A stretch of DNA of 64,000 nucleotides from Desulfatibacillum aliphaticivorans DSM 15576. GTDB taxonomy: Bacteria > Desulfobacterota > Desulfobacteria > Desulfobacterales > Desulfatibacillaceae. Made by a program: the position numbers and the translations under genes. Position 1 is the first letter of the stretch, and each line of letters starts with the position of its first letter. The notes beneath the pieces are model-generated. The model saw nothing but the letters and a program-made list of their open reading frames with translations. It made no database searches and was not told the DNA's origin. The stretch lies in the NCBI RefSeq assembly GCF_000429905.1, contig NZ_AUCT01000012.1, positions 62,001-126,000 on the forward strand. The letters are read 5' to 3'. Shown piece after piece: positions 33,701 through 39,859 of the stretch.

Positions 33701-36607
33701 GAAGGCCCGGATTCCACCATCCTCACCTTTAACGGAAGCATTGGATGGGGCGTCCACCTTAATGGAGTCAAGGACTTCACCCTGGATGGATTCGGCATAG
33801 AAAGCGGGGACCTGACGCAGGGACACATCCTGCTGCAGTACGACGCTGAAAATGTTCTCATCAAGAAAAACCGCATAACCAGCGATTCGAGCAGCGCCCT
33901 GGACGCCCTGTCCATCTCAGCGACGGGAACGGGCAACCGGATCGAGAATAACCTGTTTGTGGACAATCAGACCGCAAGCATAGGAATTAACGTCTGGGCC
34001 GCGGCGAACGAGGTGAACGTCTCTCCTGAAATCGTCAACAACACCATTGTCGGTTTCCGTACGGGCGTCTTCTCCAGCGATACGTCTCCCAAAATCGCCT
34101 ATAATATACTTGCCGACGGCATGTGGGGCGTGGGAAGGGATGGCGCCAGCTCGACCCTGGCCATCTATCATAATAACGCATCCGGAAACAGCCAGGCCAA
34201 CTACTCCGGCCCCCTCAGCCACGAAGGAGACTGGAACACGGATCCTGGATTTGTGGATGCAGCCAACGGCGATTACCACCTGGACGGAACGTCCCCGTCT
34301 GTGGACTCCATCGAACCCAGCATCGCCAATGTTACGGGCGTAGCCTTCCCGACGGACGACCTGGATAACTCCAGCCGTCCCATCGGCGGATATTACGATC
34401 CGGGCTGCTACGAAACCCAGGCTGCCCTGGTTTTCACCTCCACTCCGGGAGACGCGGTGGATGAAAACGCCGTATACACCTACCAGCCCACGGTTTCCGG
34501 CGCTATTACAAGCTACGCATTTGCGGACGGATCCAACCAGCCGGCCGGCATGACCATTTCGGAAACCACCGGCGAAATCTATTACAATCCCTTGTACGAC
34601 GATGAAGCCGGCACATACACGGTAATCATTGAGGCTACCGCCGCGGACGGCCGGTCCGTGACTCAGCAGTTTACCTTCACTGTAACCGCGGTCAACGATC
34701 CGCCGGAAACCCCCGCTTCGGTGGAGCCCCAGCCTTACGGGGCCATGGTGAACCGGCTGTTCTCCCTGGAATTCTACAGCTACGATGAAGAAACCGCGGC
34801 CCTGCAATACTCCCTGGGCTCCGGTCCTGACGGCATGGAAATTCCGGTTGCAACGGACGGCGTTGTGGAATGGGCGCCCCAATCCGGCGATACGGGAACG
34901 GCGACCTTCTCCGTCCTGGCGTCGGACGGCGTCAACAGCGTGAGCTCGGGCGTGTTGGACGTCACCGTGGTTCCCAGCCTGGGACTGGCGCCCGCACAGG
35001 GCAGCCCAGCCATCATAGTCACATACTCCGGGGCTGCGGCGCCCGTCACCACAACGGTGGAAATCGCCTGCCGGATTGAAGGGGGGCTGCCGCCGTACAG
35101 CGTGGATGTGATTGACGAGACCATCGGCGCAATTTCTGATCTGGACGCCGGCGCCGGGACTTTCACCTTCACGCCTTTGGCCTCGGGTCGCACCCAGTTG
35201 ACAGTCACGGATTCCCTGAGCTTTACACTGACTTCAGGGATGTTCAACGTTCATTACATCGAGGCGACGCTGCTGGTCAACGGCGGCCAGGTTAACGCAG
35301 GAGAAGGCGCCACACTCACCGTCAACGAACCCGACAGCGACTTGGACGGCCTGAGCTTCACCATTCCCGTGGGATCGACCTCTTCCGTCATCACCCCCAC
35401 CATCAGCCAGGTGGAAACGGGACAGCCTTACATGGAAGAACGGAGCAGCCCTGTTGTGGAAATCGGTCCTTCGGGAACCACCTTCGCCATTCCGGCGTCG
35501 CTGGCGTTCCCCAATAACAGCGGCTTGCCGACGGATGAACTCCTTGTATTCACTTACGACACGGAGTTGGGCAGATGGGTGTACGTCCCGGGCGCCGTAA
35601 TTACAGGCGACACGGTGACTGTGCCCCTGGCCCACCTTTCGCTCTATACCCTGGCCAGGCCCACTGAGTTCACAACTCAGTTGAACGGCGGAACCGAGGT
35701 GGAGGATTACCGCTTGATCAGCTTCCCGGCTTACGCCGCGGATATGGAATCCATGGTGGAAATCCTTAGCGATCCGGATAATCTGGACGAATACGACGAC
35801 GCCAAGTGGCGCCTGTTCGGATTCGATCCTCTGGCCCAGTATACGGAAGATCCCGAGGAATACTATTTGGAGGGCAATGCCGACGGATTTGACGATAAAT
35901 TCCCGTTCGGTCCGTGCCAGGCTTACTGGGTCATTTCACGCTACGCCAAGGAGGTGGCGGCAAGAGGCCTGCATGTGGACTCGACCGAAGACTATTACAC
36001 CACCCTGCAGCCCGGCTGGAACCTGATAGGCGACCCCTTCACCACAAGCCTCTACTGGACTCAGGTGGAAAGCTCCGTCGACGGAGAAACCTTCTACCGG
36101 CAGGATTCAGCCAGCGCAGACAACCCGCTGAAAGACAGAAACCTGTTCTACTACGAGCCCGACACCCGCAAGGCCGACCCGGACGGATACGTGGAAACCA
36201 CGGTGATGCAGCCGTACGTCGGCTACTGGGTTAAAAACGACACCGGAGCGCCGCTTGTTGTCAAGCTGCCCGTAAGCGCATTTATTTACGCCGTCGTCGG
36301 CAAGGGAGATGCAGACGAAGAGCCCGGACTGTTGTCCAAGGCTGCCAGAAAGATCTCTCGCATGATCGATAGGGTCGCCTGGGCAGTGTCGGACGAAGAT
36401 CGTCCGCCCTCCCCTCCGGGCTCCAGCGGCTCCAATGCAGGCTCAGGCTCGAACTCCATCGGCGTGGCTGACGGCGGCGGCGGGGGCGGCTGTTTTGTGG
36501 ACGCTGCAAGGCCTGCCAAGCCTTCCGGCTCTGGCGCCATGACCCTAGCCGCGCTGTTGTTCGGGCTGGCTGCGCTTAAACTATTTGGGCAAGCCAAAAA
36601 GAACTAA
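24752..36607 (+). CDS. giant secreted beta-helix/repeat protein with C-terminal anchor
   Basis: 3951 residues. A Sec signal peptide covers about 1-39. Two right-handed parallel beta-helix regions follow (about 41-490 and 495-940; NNL, VYFNGADN-type rungs), each ending in a P-DAGFDVGAYE-like box. Residues about 944-2447 are 15 tandem modules of about 100 residues. Then come an Ig-like segment, a third beta-helix (about 2550-2830), another Ig-like segment, a fourth beta-helix (about 2940-3220; GESIQDALD boxes), cadherin-like domains (about 3225-3420) and a Trp/Tyr-rich region. The end is a Ser/Gly linker, GGGGGGC with Cys3914, a hydrophobic helix and KKN. That tail resembles Cys-type C-terminal sorting signals. 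Role is probably adhesion or surface structure; no catalytic site is evident. Confidence 0.88.
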   Translation: MCTYIRKSSHFGNIRHAMLLLLTVVLVAVFAPGSAMATATNYYVDPNASTDGDGAMATPWNSLHTAVTWLNANGSGEIVLNLLAGVYSTDDGHEPDTVLTVEDNGGAITSLHILGDDPSTTLFEGYYGSTWLDAIIVTGDNITVEALGIAGYASGRGVYFNGADNGSVVNCAFTNNLVGVEFSGCTNGSVTGDCVMAFNTSAGVILNESTYCEIYGNASSGGINNNGNGMSPYGIKITGASGGGHSIHDNWIPAGGDGYQIHQIYIQGSTIQDHIYSNIIQDSYSLDTYGVTIVDASPAIYRNIIKGCYYGVSCGASAAGMAASPTITNNLIYAQSSTDMHSGIYFNGENGGTLNPVIYHNTIATGSGSGVEFSNFAGTADVQYNILAYFSSYYGIVLNSGPGTIYADYNITYEVYNSFYGFIEQTNNMYGYPSFKNYGGEDFSLSSGSPCIDFIPAGSGDPVNEDIEGTARPVDAGFDVGAYEYVTPPPTKLYVAPYVPEGGDGSEANPWNTLYTALTEINTNSSISGSVELHLEAGAYTVTGNGGIEPDDGHYVSGGYFDDLTIIGAGPDSTLISGVGAGYWTNGIQIQTSNVTVKNLTVENFSGAGLKFESAYYGGVKSCALKDNAYGVEISGGQDHWVHDCDIYNNSLYGVYLHDSGLVDINQNRIYDNGGLAVAPGFGVYIGSAMYGEYTIAQNKIYYTGGATYQQLTGIYVGNASYNDVIVQNVITSTVETASTVGISVQDCSPEVDGNQIFDCTTGISVDQAQGGVASPQITNNIIAELNSGTYALENGVSLTGNGLASFAPAIYHNTLYGGSGDGIQAASLYSDVVEFNFNIIQGFDGYGINVLTCNSCAAYADYNVLSDNGSGQLNQVTDMGANISDVQPFWNRGNGDFRLASGATAIDAIPAAITDTVTIDARNLSRPQNIDWDMGAYEMDQTNPANPILDESDPAPGICTVDSSVVISWTLGMDNESGIAGYYWILDSVPDTDPTTGSPFFTENPPNAITLNSGDNYLHIIAEDVDGNLAASALHYGSWNYDTTPPDNPVLLTTSVVTNTCTQDTSTSLSWYVNVDDCGMYGFFYYVDSDPTGSVTTSDTFSASPPTSITLSKGANYLHIRAKDNSHLLADETLTIGPWYVDDELPVNPVLNNFTVITNTCVTDTNVYFNWQTSGSDDCGTVEYVYVMDSSPNTDPELSGTATQSSALPVVYTLSTGTNYFHLVTKDDFNSASEILHFGPWLKDTNRPSNPTLDSTTVNVGECTNATYTDLTWTPGADDCGLDGYYWVHDSSPSTDPASGGNYGSLPADITFTTGDNYLHVQAMDEAGQLALSVLHIGPWRKDDALPVNPVLTATSVASGACTTAASTSLTWTAGSDDCALEGYYVLINNEPSTDPEMYGTLVGALPETLTINPGVDTYLHVIAKDEAGNSSGLPQHYGPWKGDGELPVNPILDSASVSTGTCTVETMTYLTWTPGSDDCEINGYYWIVDSAADSDPKNQGNFGALPSDISFSAGDNYLHVQAQDSAGQLADAILHIGPWKMDDAPPTNPAMLSCCQPISTCLDSTYITITWNAGTDDCGIDGYYWYVDQISDTDPTIDGTYGALPASFNMSVGDNYMHVIAMDSAGRLATEVLHLGPWQRDGALPVNPTLAGASVLTGSCVLDDGTYLSWNEGSDDCGLAGYYYIVDSATATDPSSEGDFGALPTELTFSDGDNWLHVLAKDEAGKTASEILHIGPWRKDVSLPVNPLLTGTTVPTSTCTLASATNLTWTPGSDDCDLDGYWYIIDSNPVADPSIGGVFTDALPESIALPEGQTYLHVLAQDSLGQTPVDPLHIGPWTVDAALPTNPVLDSTTVTTGTCTTSSLTALTWTPGDDDCSLHGYYHKIDSSPDSDPYADGVFITELPANIGFSNGDNYYHIVAVDSLGQLAEETLHIGPWKKDGALPLNPELTSLDVVTGTCTPETSVNLLWNMGSDDCAIDGYYYIMDDIADTDPSSDGTFDAAPPSNISLMPGYNYLHIRTLDEAGQLAADTLHIGPWRMDDAPPTLPTLYSNSVLTGVCLLDDSVTLGWTDGWDDCDLNGYYWIHNGAPDTDPSISGNYGGLPTEMALESGDNYLHVRSKDSVGRLSDNIMHVGPWKRDVNLPENPELIGSDVVTGACTNAASTALTWTPGTDECKLDGYYWLVTNSPLTAATSGDYGDLPETITLSTGDNYLHVRARDESGQLAGSTAHFGPWRRDDAPPENPRFLSSSVTTNTCTVNGIIAIGWAAGSDDCELAGYYWIVDAAPGTDPLAYGTMTETPPVSTPIVEGDNYLHLIAVDTLGNTASQTMHIGPWRRDLTPPANPILGATSVVTDTCTSDAETTLTWTYGSDNCSDVTYAWIVDENASTNPLDGTPEIDSNPPGNILFDYNTNYLHIVAVDEAGNAADTVLHYGPWTKCDSVTGPDVTNWSLNPFGAGFVLEDPNGVDLSSLQVVLDVQGGYQTDITSQLNLNYSDTTYVTVTYERTKPFVAGSVITTTVYVDDDLGNPTDPNPFVLSGTIRDAMTHELYTGDSIQDALDVAIPGDTVHLNAGEYTISGSNLLIGSRHYGITLMGDGHEDSIIDCGAYGIVMDGVADFTLKGLSIGTTEDQTLLFLQGSSENVLIEGNVFGVTHEARTPLLRIGASGSGNRIVNNIMTSAYNAGTGVYVDGSITELEIVNNTMVDLINGIDCIDSASPLIAFNIIAFNSEGIYADNTFDVHYNCVYGNGANYDSTITHATDINEDPLFVDAAGKDFHLQEISPCVDALESSAAATAGTEFPATDLDGALRPDGSKYDIGCYETWFYDENSPYIESWSYDANLPGGEFGFTIGDDFGVDSSSVILTMTSDQTTYPLVITNTLVVDDSDLTSVIFSYTPEAPWPANAVVTATAVFQDFAGNMGGESVTYTVRDNVVNHVYAGESIQDALDALTAGDSLLVHAGTFTLTDSLMIEERHSGIRISGEGPDSTILTFNGSIGWGVHLNGVKDFTLDGFGIESGDLTQGHILLQYDAENVLIKKNRITSDSSSALDALSISATGTGNRIENNLFVDNQTASIGINVWAAANEVNVSPEIVNNTIVGFRTGVFSSDTSPKIAYNILADGMWGVGRDGASSTLAIYHNNASGNSQANYSGPLSHEGDWNTDPGFVDAANGDYHLDGTSPSVDSIEPSIANVTGVAFPTDDLDNSSRPIGGYYDPGCYETQAALVFTSTPGDAVDENAVYTYQPTVSGAITSYAFADGSNQPAGMTISETTGEIYYNPLYDDEAGTYTVIIEATAADGRSVTQQFTFTVTAVNDPPETPASVEPQPYGAMVNRLFSLEFYSYDEETAALQYSLGSGPDGMEIPVATDGVVEWAPQSGDTGTATFSVLASDGVNSVSSGVLDVTVVPSLGLAPAQGSPAIIVTYSGAAAPVTTTVEIACRIEGGLPPYSVDVIDETIGAISDLDAGAGTFTFTPLASGRTQLTVTDSLSFTLTSGMFNVHYIEATLLVNGGQVNAGEGATLTVNEPDSDLDGLSFTIPVGSTSSVITPTISQVETGQPYMEERSSPVVEIGPSGTTFAIPASLAFPNNSGLPTDELLVFTYDTELGRWVYVPGAVITGDTVTVPLAHLSLYTLARPTEFTTQLNGGTEVEDYRLISFPAYAADMESMVEILSDPDNLDEYDDAKWRLFGFDPLAQYTEDPEEYYLEGNADGFDDKFPFGPCQAYWVISRYAKEVAARGLHVDSTEDYYTTLQPGWNLIGDPFTTSLYWTQVESSVDGETFYRQDSASADNPLKDRNLFYYEPDTRKADPDGYVETTVMQPYVGYWVKNDTGAPLVVKLPVSAFIYAVVGKGDADEEPGLLSKAARKISRMIDRVAWAVSDEDRPPSPPGSSGSNAGSGSNSIGVADGGGGGGCFVDAARPAKPSGSGAMTLAALLFGLAALKLFGQAKKN
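27581..32090 (+). repeat. 15 tandem ~100-residue Cys-paired modules
   Basis: Each module runs NPxL, a V-TGTCT segment, LTW-PGSDDC, GYYWIVDS, a D-DP turn, a LP segment, GDNYLHV-AxDxAG and HIGPW-D. Two cysteines per module (one in the T-C-T segment, one in DDC) are kept in almost all copies, which suggests one disulfide per module. Module length is 97-101 residues. DNA identity between copies is moderate, so the array is old; copies 1-3 and 15 at the ends are the most diverged. Confidence 0.92.
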
Positions 36608-36630
36608 AAGCCTTTAAAGAAACCAGCCCC

Positions 36631-36664
36631 AGGGGCGGTCCGTCAATACGGGCCGCCCCTTTGC
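36631..36664 (+). terminator. terminator of the giant gene
   Basis: A strong stem AGGGGCGG/CCGCCCCT with an inner CCGT/ACGG arm (36631-36660) is followed by TT-GC and an AT-rich stretch. It starts 23 bases after the stop. The T-tract is short but the stem is long. Confidence 0.75.
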
Positions 36665-36708
36665 AAATTAAATAGCCCTTTTCCGGGAAGGCGGCCACTT
36701 ATTCAAAG

Positions 36709-37842
36709 ATGATAAAAACAGGCGGCAAGATATTCGTATTCCTATTCCTGATCCTACTCGCTGGGCGAACATCCCTTGGAATCGCTCAGACGGGCGATAG
36801 CGTTAAGATAGCGGCTATTTTCGCCCAAACCGGCGCCACCGCCCCCATGGACAAGGAGGCCTTTGAGGCTTTGCGCTGGACCTGCCAACGGATTAACCAT
36901 CAAGGGGGTGTATTGGGCAAACCCGTTAAGGTGCTGGAGTATGATAACCAAAGCACTTCCCTGGGCTCCTTGGCGGCCGGGAAAAAAGCCATCCGGGATG
37001 GGGCGACCGCTGTGGTCGGCGCCAGTTGGAGCGCTCATTCCCTGGCCATTGCCCACCTGATGCAGGAAGCAAAGATTCCAATGATAAGCCCCGCCTCGAC
37101 TAATCCTGCATTAACAAAAATCGGCGACTACATATTTCGGGTGTGCGCTTCAGACGAGTTTTCCGGAAAAGCTTTGGCTGATTTTGCGTCTGAACGCCTG
37201 AACGCAAAAACAGTTGTCGTGCTGACCAACGCCAACTCCCAGTTTTCCCGCGATCTGGCGGCCTTTTTCATCGATCAGTTCAATAAAAAAGGCACGGTCC
37301 TTTGGGAAGGCGATTACTTGCAGGACGCTTCGGATTTCAGCCAGATACTGGAAAAGGTTAAAAGCCTGCAGCCGGAAGTGGTTTTCGTGCCGGGCTACCC
37401 CAGGGATTCGGGATATATTTTGCGTCAGGCCCAAAACATGGGCGTTAAATCAATCTTTCTTGGAGCGGACGGCTGGAACTACCTTATGACGGAGTACGCC
37501 GGCAGCGCAGTGAACGGGCATTATTTTTCCGACCTGTGGCATGCAGGCCTGCCCAACCCAAAAAGCAAAGCCTTTTTGGAAGAATACAACAAGGACGGGT
37601 TCCAAGTGAAAATCAGCCTGGCGCCCTTGGCCTACGACTCGCTTATGGTGATCGTAAATGCCATAAACAAGGCCGGAACCTTGAATACGGCGGCTATCCG
37701 GGACGCTATTGCGGCCACAAAGGATTATGAAGGGGTGACGGGAAACATCTCCTTTAACCAGTTTGGCGACCCGATTAAGCCCATCGTCATACTTAAGTTT
37801 GATAATAACCAGCCAATGTACTATATGACCATCAGAAAATGA
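36709..37842 (+). CDS. periplasmic ligand-binding protein, LivK type
   Basis: 377 residues. A signal peptide (about 1-27, cut near GIAQ) precedes a type I periplasmic binding fold: VKIAAIFAQTGATAPMD, GGVLGKPVKVLEYD, IPMISPASTNPALTKIGDYIFR and LAPLAYDSLMVI are all typical of branched-chain amino-acid or amide-binding proteins. No permease or ATPase gene lies near. Instead a membrane histidine kinase starts 46 bases downstream, so this protein more likely presents a ligand to that kinase than to a transporter. The ligand is unknown. The ribosome site is weak. Confidence 0.85.
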   Translation: MIKTGGKIFVFLFLILLAGRTSLGIAQTGDSVKIAAIFAQTGATAPMDKEAFEALRWTCQRINHQGGVLGKPVKVLEYDNQSTSLGSLAAGKKAIRDGATAVVGASWSAHSLAIAHLMQEAKIPMISPASTNPALTKIGDYIFRVCASDEFSGKALADFASERLNAKTVVVLTNANSQFSRDLAAFFIDQFNKKGTVLWEGDYLQDASDFSQILEKVKSLQPEVVFVPGYPRDSGYILRQAQNMGVKSIFLGADGWNYLMTEYAGSAVNGHYFSDLWHAGLPNPKSKAFLEEYNKDGFQVKISLAPLAYDSLMVIVNAINKAGTLNTAAIRDAIAATKDYEGVTGNISFNQFGDPIKPIVILKFDNNQPMYYMTIRK

Positions 37843-37888
37843 CTTCTCGCTTGGGGTTAGCTGCAACCCGTTTTTACTTGGAAATATT

Positions 37889-39859
37889 TTGAAAGATCCT
37901 CGACTGAAATCAACCATTCGCCGCAAAGTCAATGGCGCCATCCTGCTGACCTCCCTTATCGCCGCCTTGATTTTCGTCGCCGTTCAAATTCCCATGCAGC
38001 AGCGGAGGCTTAACTCCACCATGGGCAAGGTGGACACGATTCTCCGCACTTTGGTGGAACGAGACCGGGAGCCGCTGGCCAACGAGATTTTTGAACGCAG
38101 CGTCAGAGCGATAAAGATTCGCACCAATGAAATGAGCGATATTCCAGGCATCCTGGATATTTCCGTTTACGACAAACGCGGACGTCTGCTGGCTTCAGAC
38201 GACCTGCCTTTGTTAAGCCAGCTCATCCCTCCGGCCCGGATAGTCGGCCCCGCGCATGCCACCGACATTCGGCAAATGACTTTCGGCGGCCTGAAAGCCC
38301 TGCAGTTCACTAGAACCATCGACGCAGTAGGCGAACATATTGGCTATATTACCATTATATACGACCTGTCCGAGGTGTTGAAGGAGCATAAATACTACTC
38401 GTTGCTGAGCATTGCCATGATGCTGTCGGTTTTGGGCTGCGTCGGCCTTTTTCTCAACTTGTTGCTGTCCAAAGGCATCACTCAGCCTATCACGCGTTTG
38501 AGAGACGCCATGGACAATATACGCAAGGGCGACCTTGGCGGCCAGGTGGATGTATCGGAACTGGATGAAATAGGCGACCTGTCCCTGGCATTCAATGAAA
38601 TGTCCCGCGACCTGGAAGAATCTTATAGCCGCATCCAGGACCAGTACCGGGAGTTGCAGAGCAATAGGGAAAAGCTAAATAAAACCAGGATCTTCCTGAA
38701 CAGCATCCTGGACTCCATGCCTTCCGTTCTTGTGGGGGTGGATGGGGGCGGATTCGTCAATCTGTGGAACAAGGAAACCGAGTCCATGTCAGGCATAAAG
38801 GCCTCGGACGCCGTGGGCCGCAGGCTGGAAAACGTGCTGCCTCAAATTTCAGGATTGGTTGAGGATATCAAAGAGGCGCTTAAAAAACGCAAAGGCCAGT
38901 TTTCCAAACGAATCACCTTTCACTGGAGCGGCCGGATGTTGACCTGCGACCTCATCATCTATCCCATAGCCATGGATGGAAACGAAAGCGCGGTCATTCG
39001 CCTGGACGACGTAACCCGTCGGGTTAAAATTGAAGAAATGATGATTCAATCGGAAAAAATGGTTTCCATCGGCGGACTGGCCGCGGGCATGGCGCACGAA
39101 ATAAACAATCCTTTGGCTGGCATCGTTCAAAACATCCAGGTGGCCCAAACCCGCCTGAACAGCGAAATGTCCAAGAATCAGGCGGCTGCGGAGGAGTCAG
39201 GAATCACCATGGCGGGCCTGAAAAAATATCTGGAATTGCGCGAGGTGAACAGGATTCTGGACTTGGTTCGTACGTCCGGAATTCGGGCCGCCCGCGTGGT
39301 TTCCAACATGCTCAGCTTCAGCAGAAAATCCACGCAGGAGTACTCCAGACATAACGTAATGGAGCTATTGGACAACATGGTGGAGCTTTCGGCCAGCGAT
39401 TTCGACCTGAAAACCAATTACGACTTCAGAAAGATCAGGATCATCCGGGAGTACGACCTGAGCACACCGGAGGTTCTGTGCGAGGGCAACCTGATTCAAC
39501 AGGTCTTTTTCAACCTGCTGAAAAACGCCGCCCAGGCATTGTGCGAAACGGACGTCGACGACGCCGGCATAAAGGAAATCATTCTTAGGGTGCGGCCGGA
39601 GCCGGGATTTGCAAGGATAGAAATGCAGGATAACGGACCGGGAATGCATGAGGACATCCGAAAAAGAATTTTTGAGCCCTTTTACACCACCAAGCCTCCG
39701 GGGGCGGGGACCGGCCTGGGGCTCTCGGTTTCATACTTCATCATTACCGACAACCATGGGGGAACCATGCATGTGGACACCTCGCTCGGCCAGGGCGCCC
39801 GGTTTGTTATCAGGCTGCCTTATGAACCCATGCAGCCCGAACCCAGCGAAAACCTTTAG
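37889..39859 (+). CDS. membrane sensor histidine kinase (HAMP-PAS-HisKA-HATPase)
   Basis: 656 residues, starting at TTG. Two transmembrane helices (about 15-36 and 172-193) flank a periplasmic sensor of about 130 residues. Then come HAMP (about 192-245), a coiled coil, PAS (about 266-375), HisKA with the phosphorylated His403 in AAGMAHEINNPLAGI, and a HATPase domain with NLLKNAAQAL, DNGPGM and TGLGLSVSY. It should autophosphorylate and pass phosphate to a response regulator, but none is adjacent. The binding protein just upstream is its likely ligand partner. Its stop codon overlaps by 4 bases the convergent hybrid kinase gene. Confidence 0.92.
   Translation: MKDPRLKSTIRRKVNGAILLTSLIAALIFVAVQIPMQQRRLNSTMGKVDTILRTLVERDREPLANEIFERSVRAIKIRTNEMSDIPGILDISVYDKRGRLLASDDLPLLSQLIPPARIVGPAHATDIRQMTFGGLKALQFTRTIDAVGEHIGYITIIYDLSEVLKEHKYYSLLSIAMMLSVLGCVGLFLNLLLSKGITQPITRLRDAMDNIRKGDLGGQVDVSELDEIGDLSLAFNEMSRDLEESYSRIQDQYRELQSNREKLNKTRIFLNSILDSMPSVLVGVDGGGFVNLWNKETESMSGIKASDAVGRRLENVLPQISGLVEDIKEALKKRKGQFSKRITFHWSGRMLTCDLIIYPIAMDGNESAVIRLDDVTRRVKIEEMMIQSEKMVSIGGLAAGMAHEINNPLAGIVQNIQVAQTRLNSEMSKNQAAAEESGITMAGLKKYLELREVNRILDLVRTSGIRAARVVSNMLSFSRKSTQEYSRHNVMELLDNMVELSASDFDLKTNYDFRKIRIIREYDLSTPEVLCEGNLIQQVFFNLLKNAAQALCETDVDDAGIKEIILRVRPEPGFARIEMQDNGPGMHEDIRKRIFEPFYTTKPPGAGTGLGLSVSYFIITDNHGGTMHVDTSLGQGARFVIRLPYEPMQPEPSENL

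Noticed and set aside
32462..33826. 454-residue minus-strand frame opposite the giant gene
   Set aside because: One of many shadows across the beta-helix and repeat regions; no start site or known domain.
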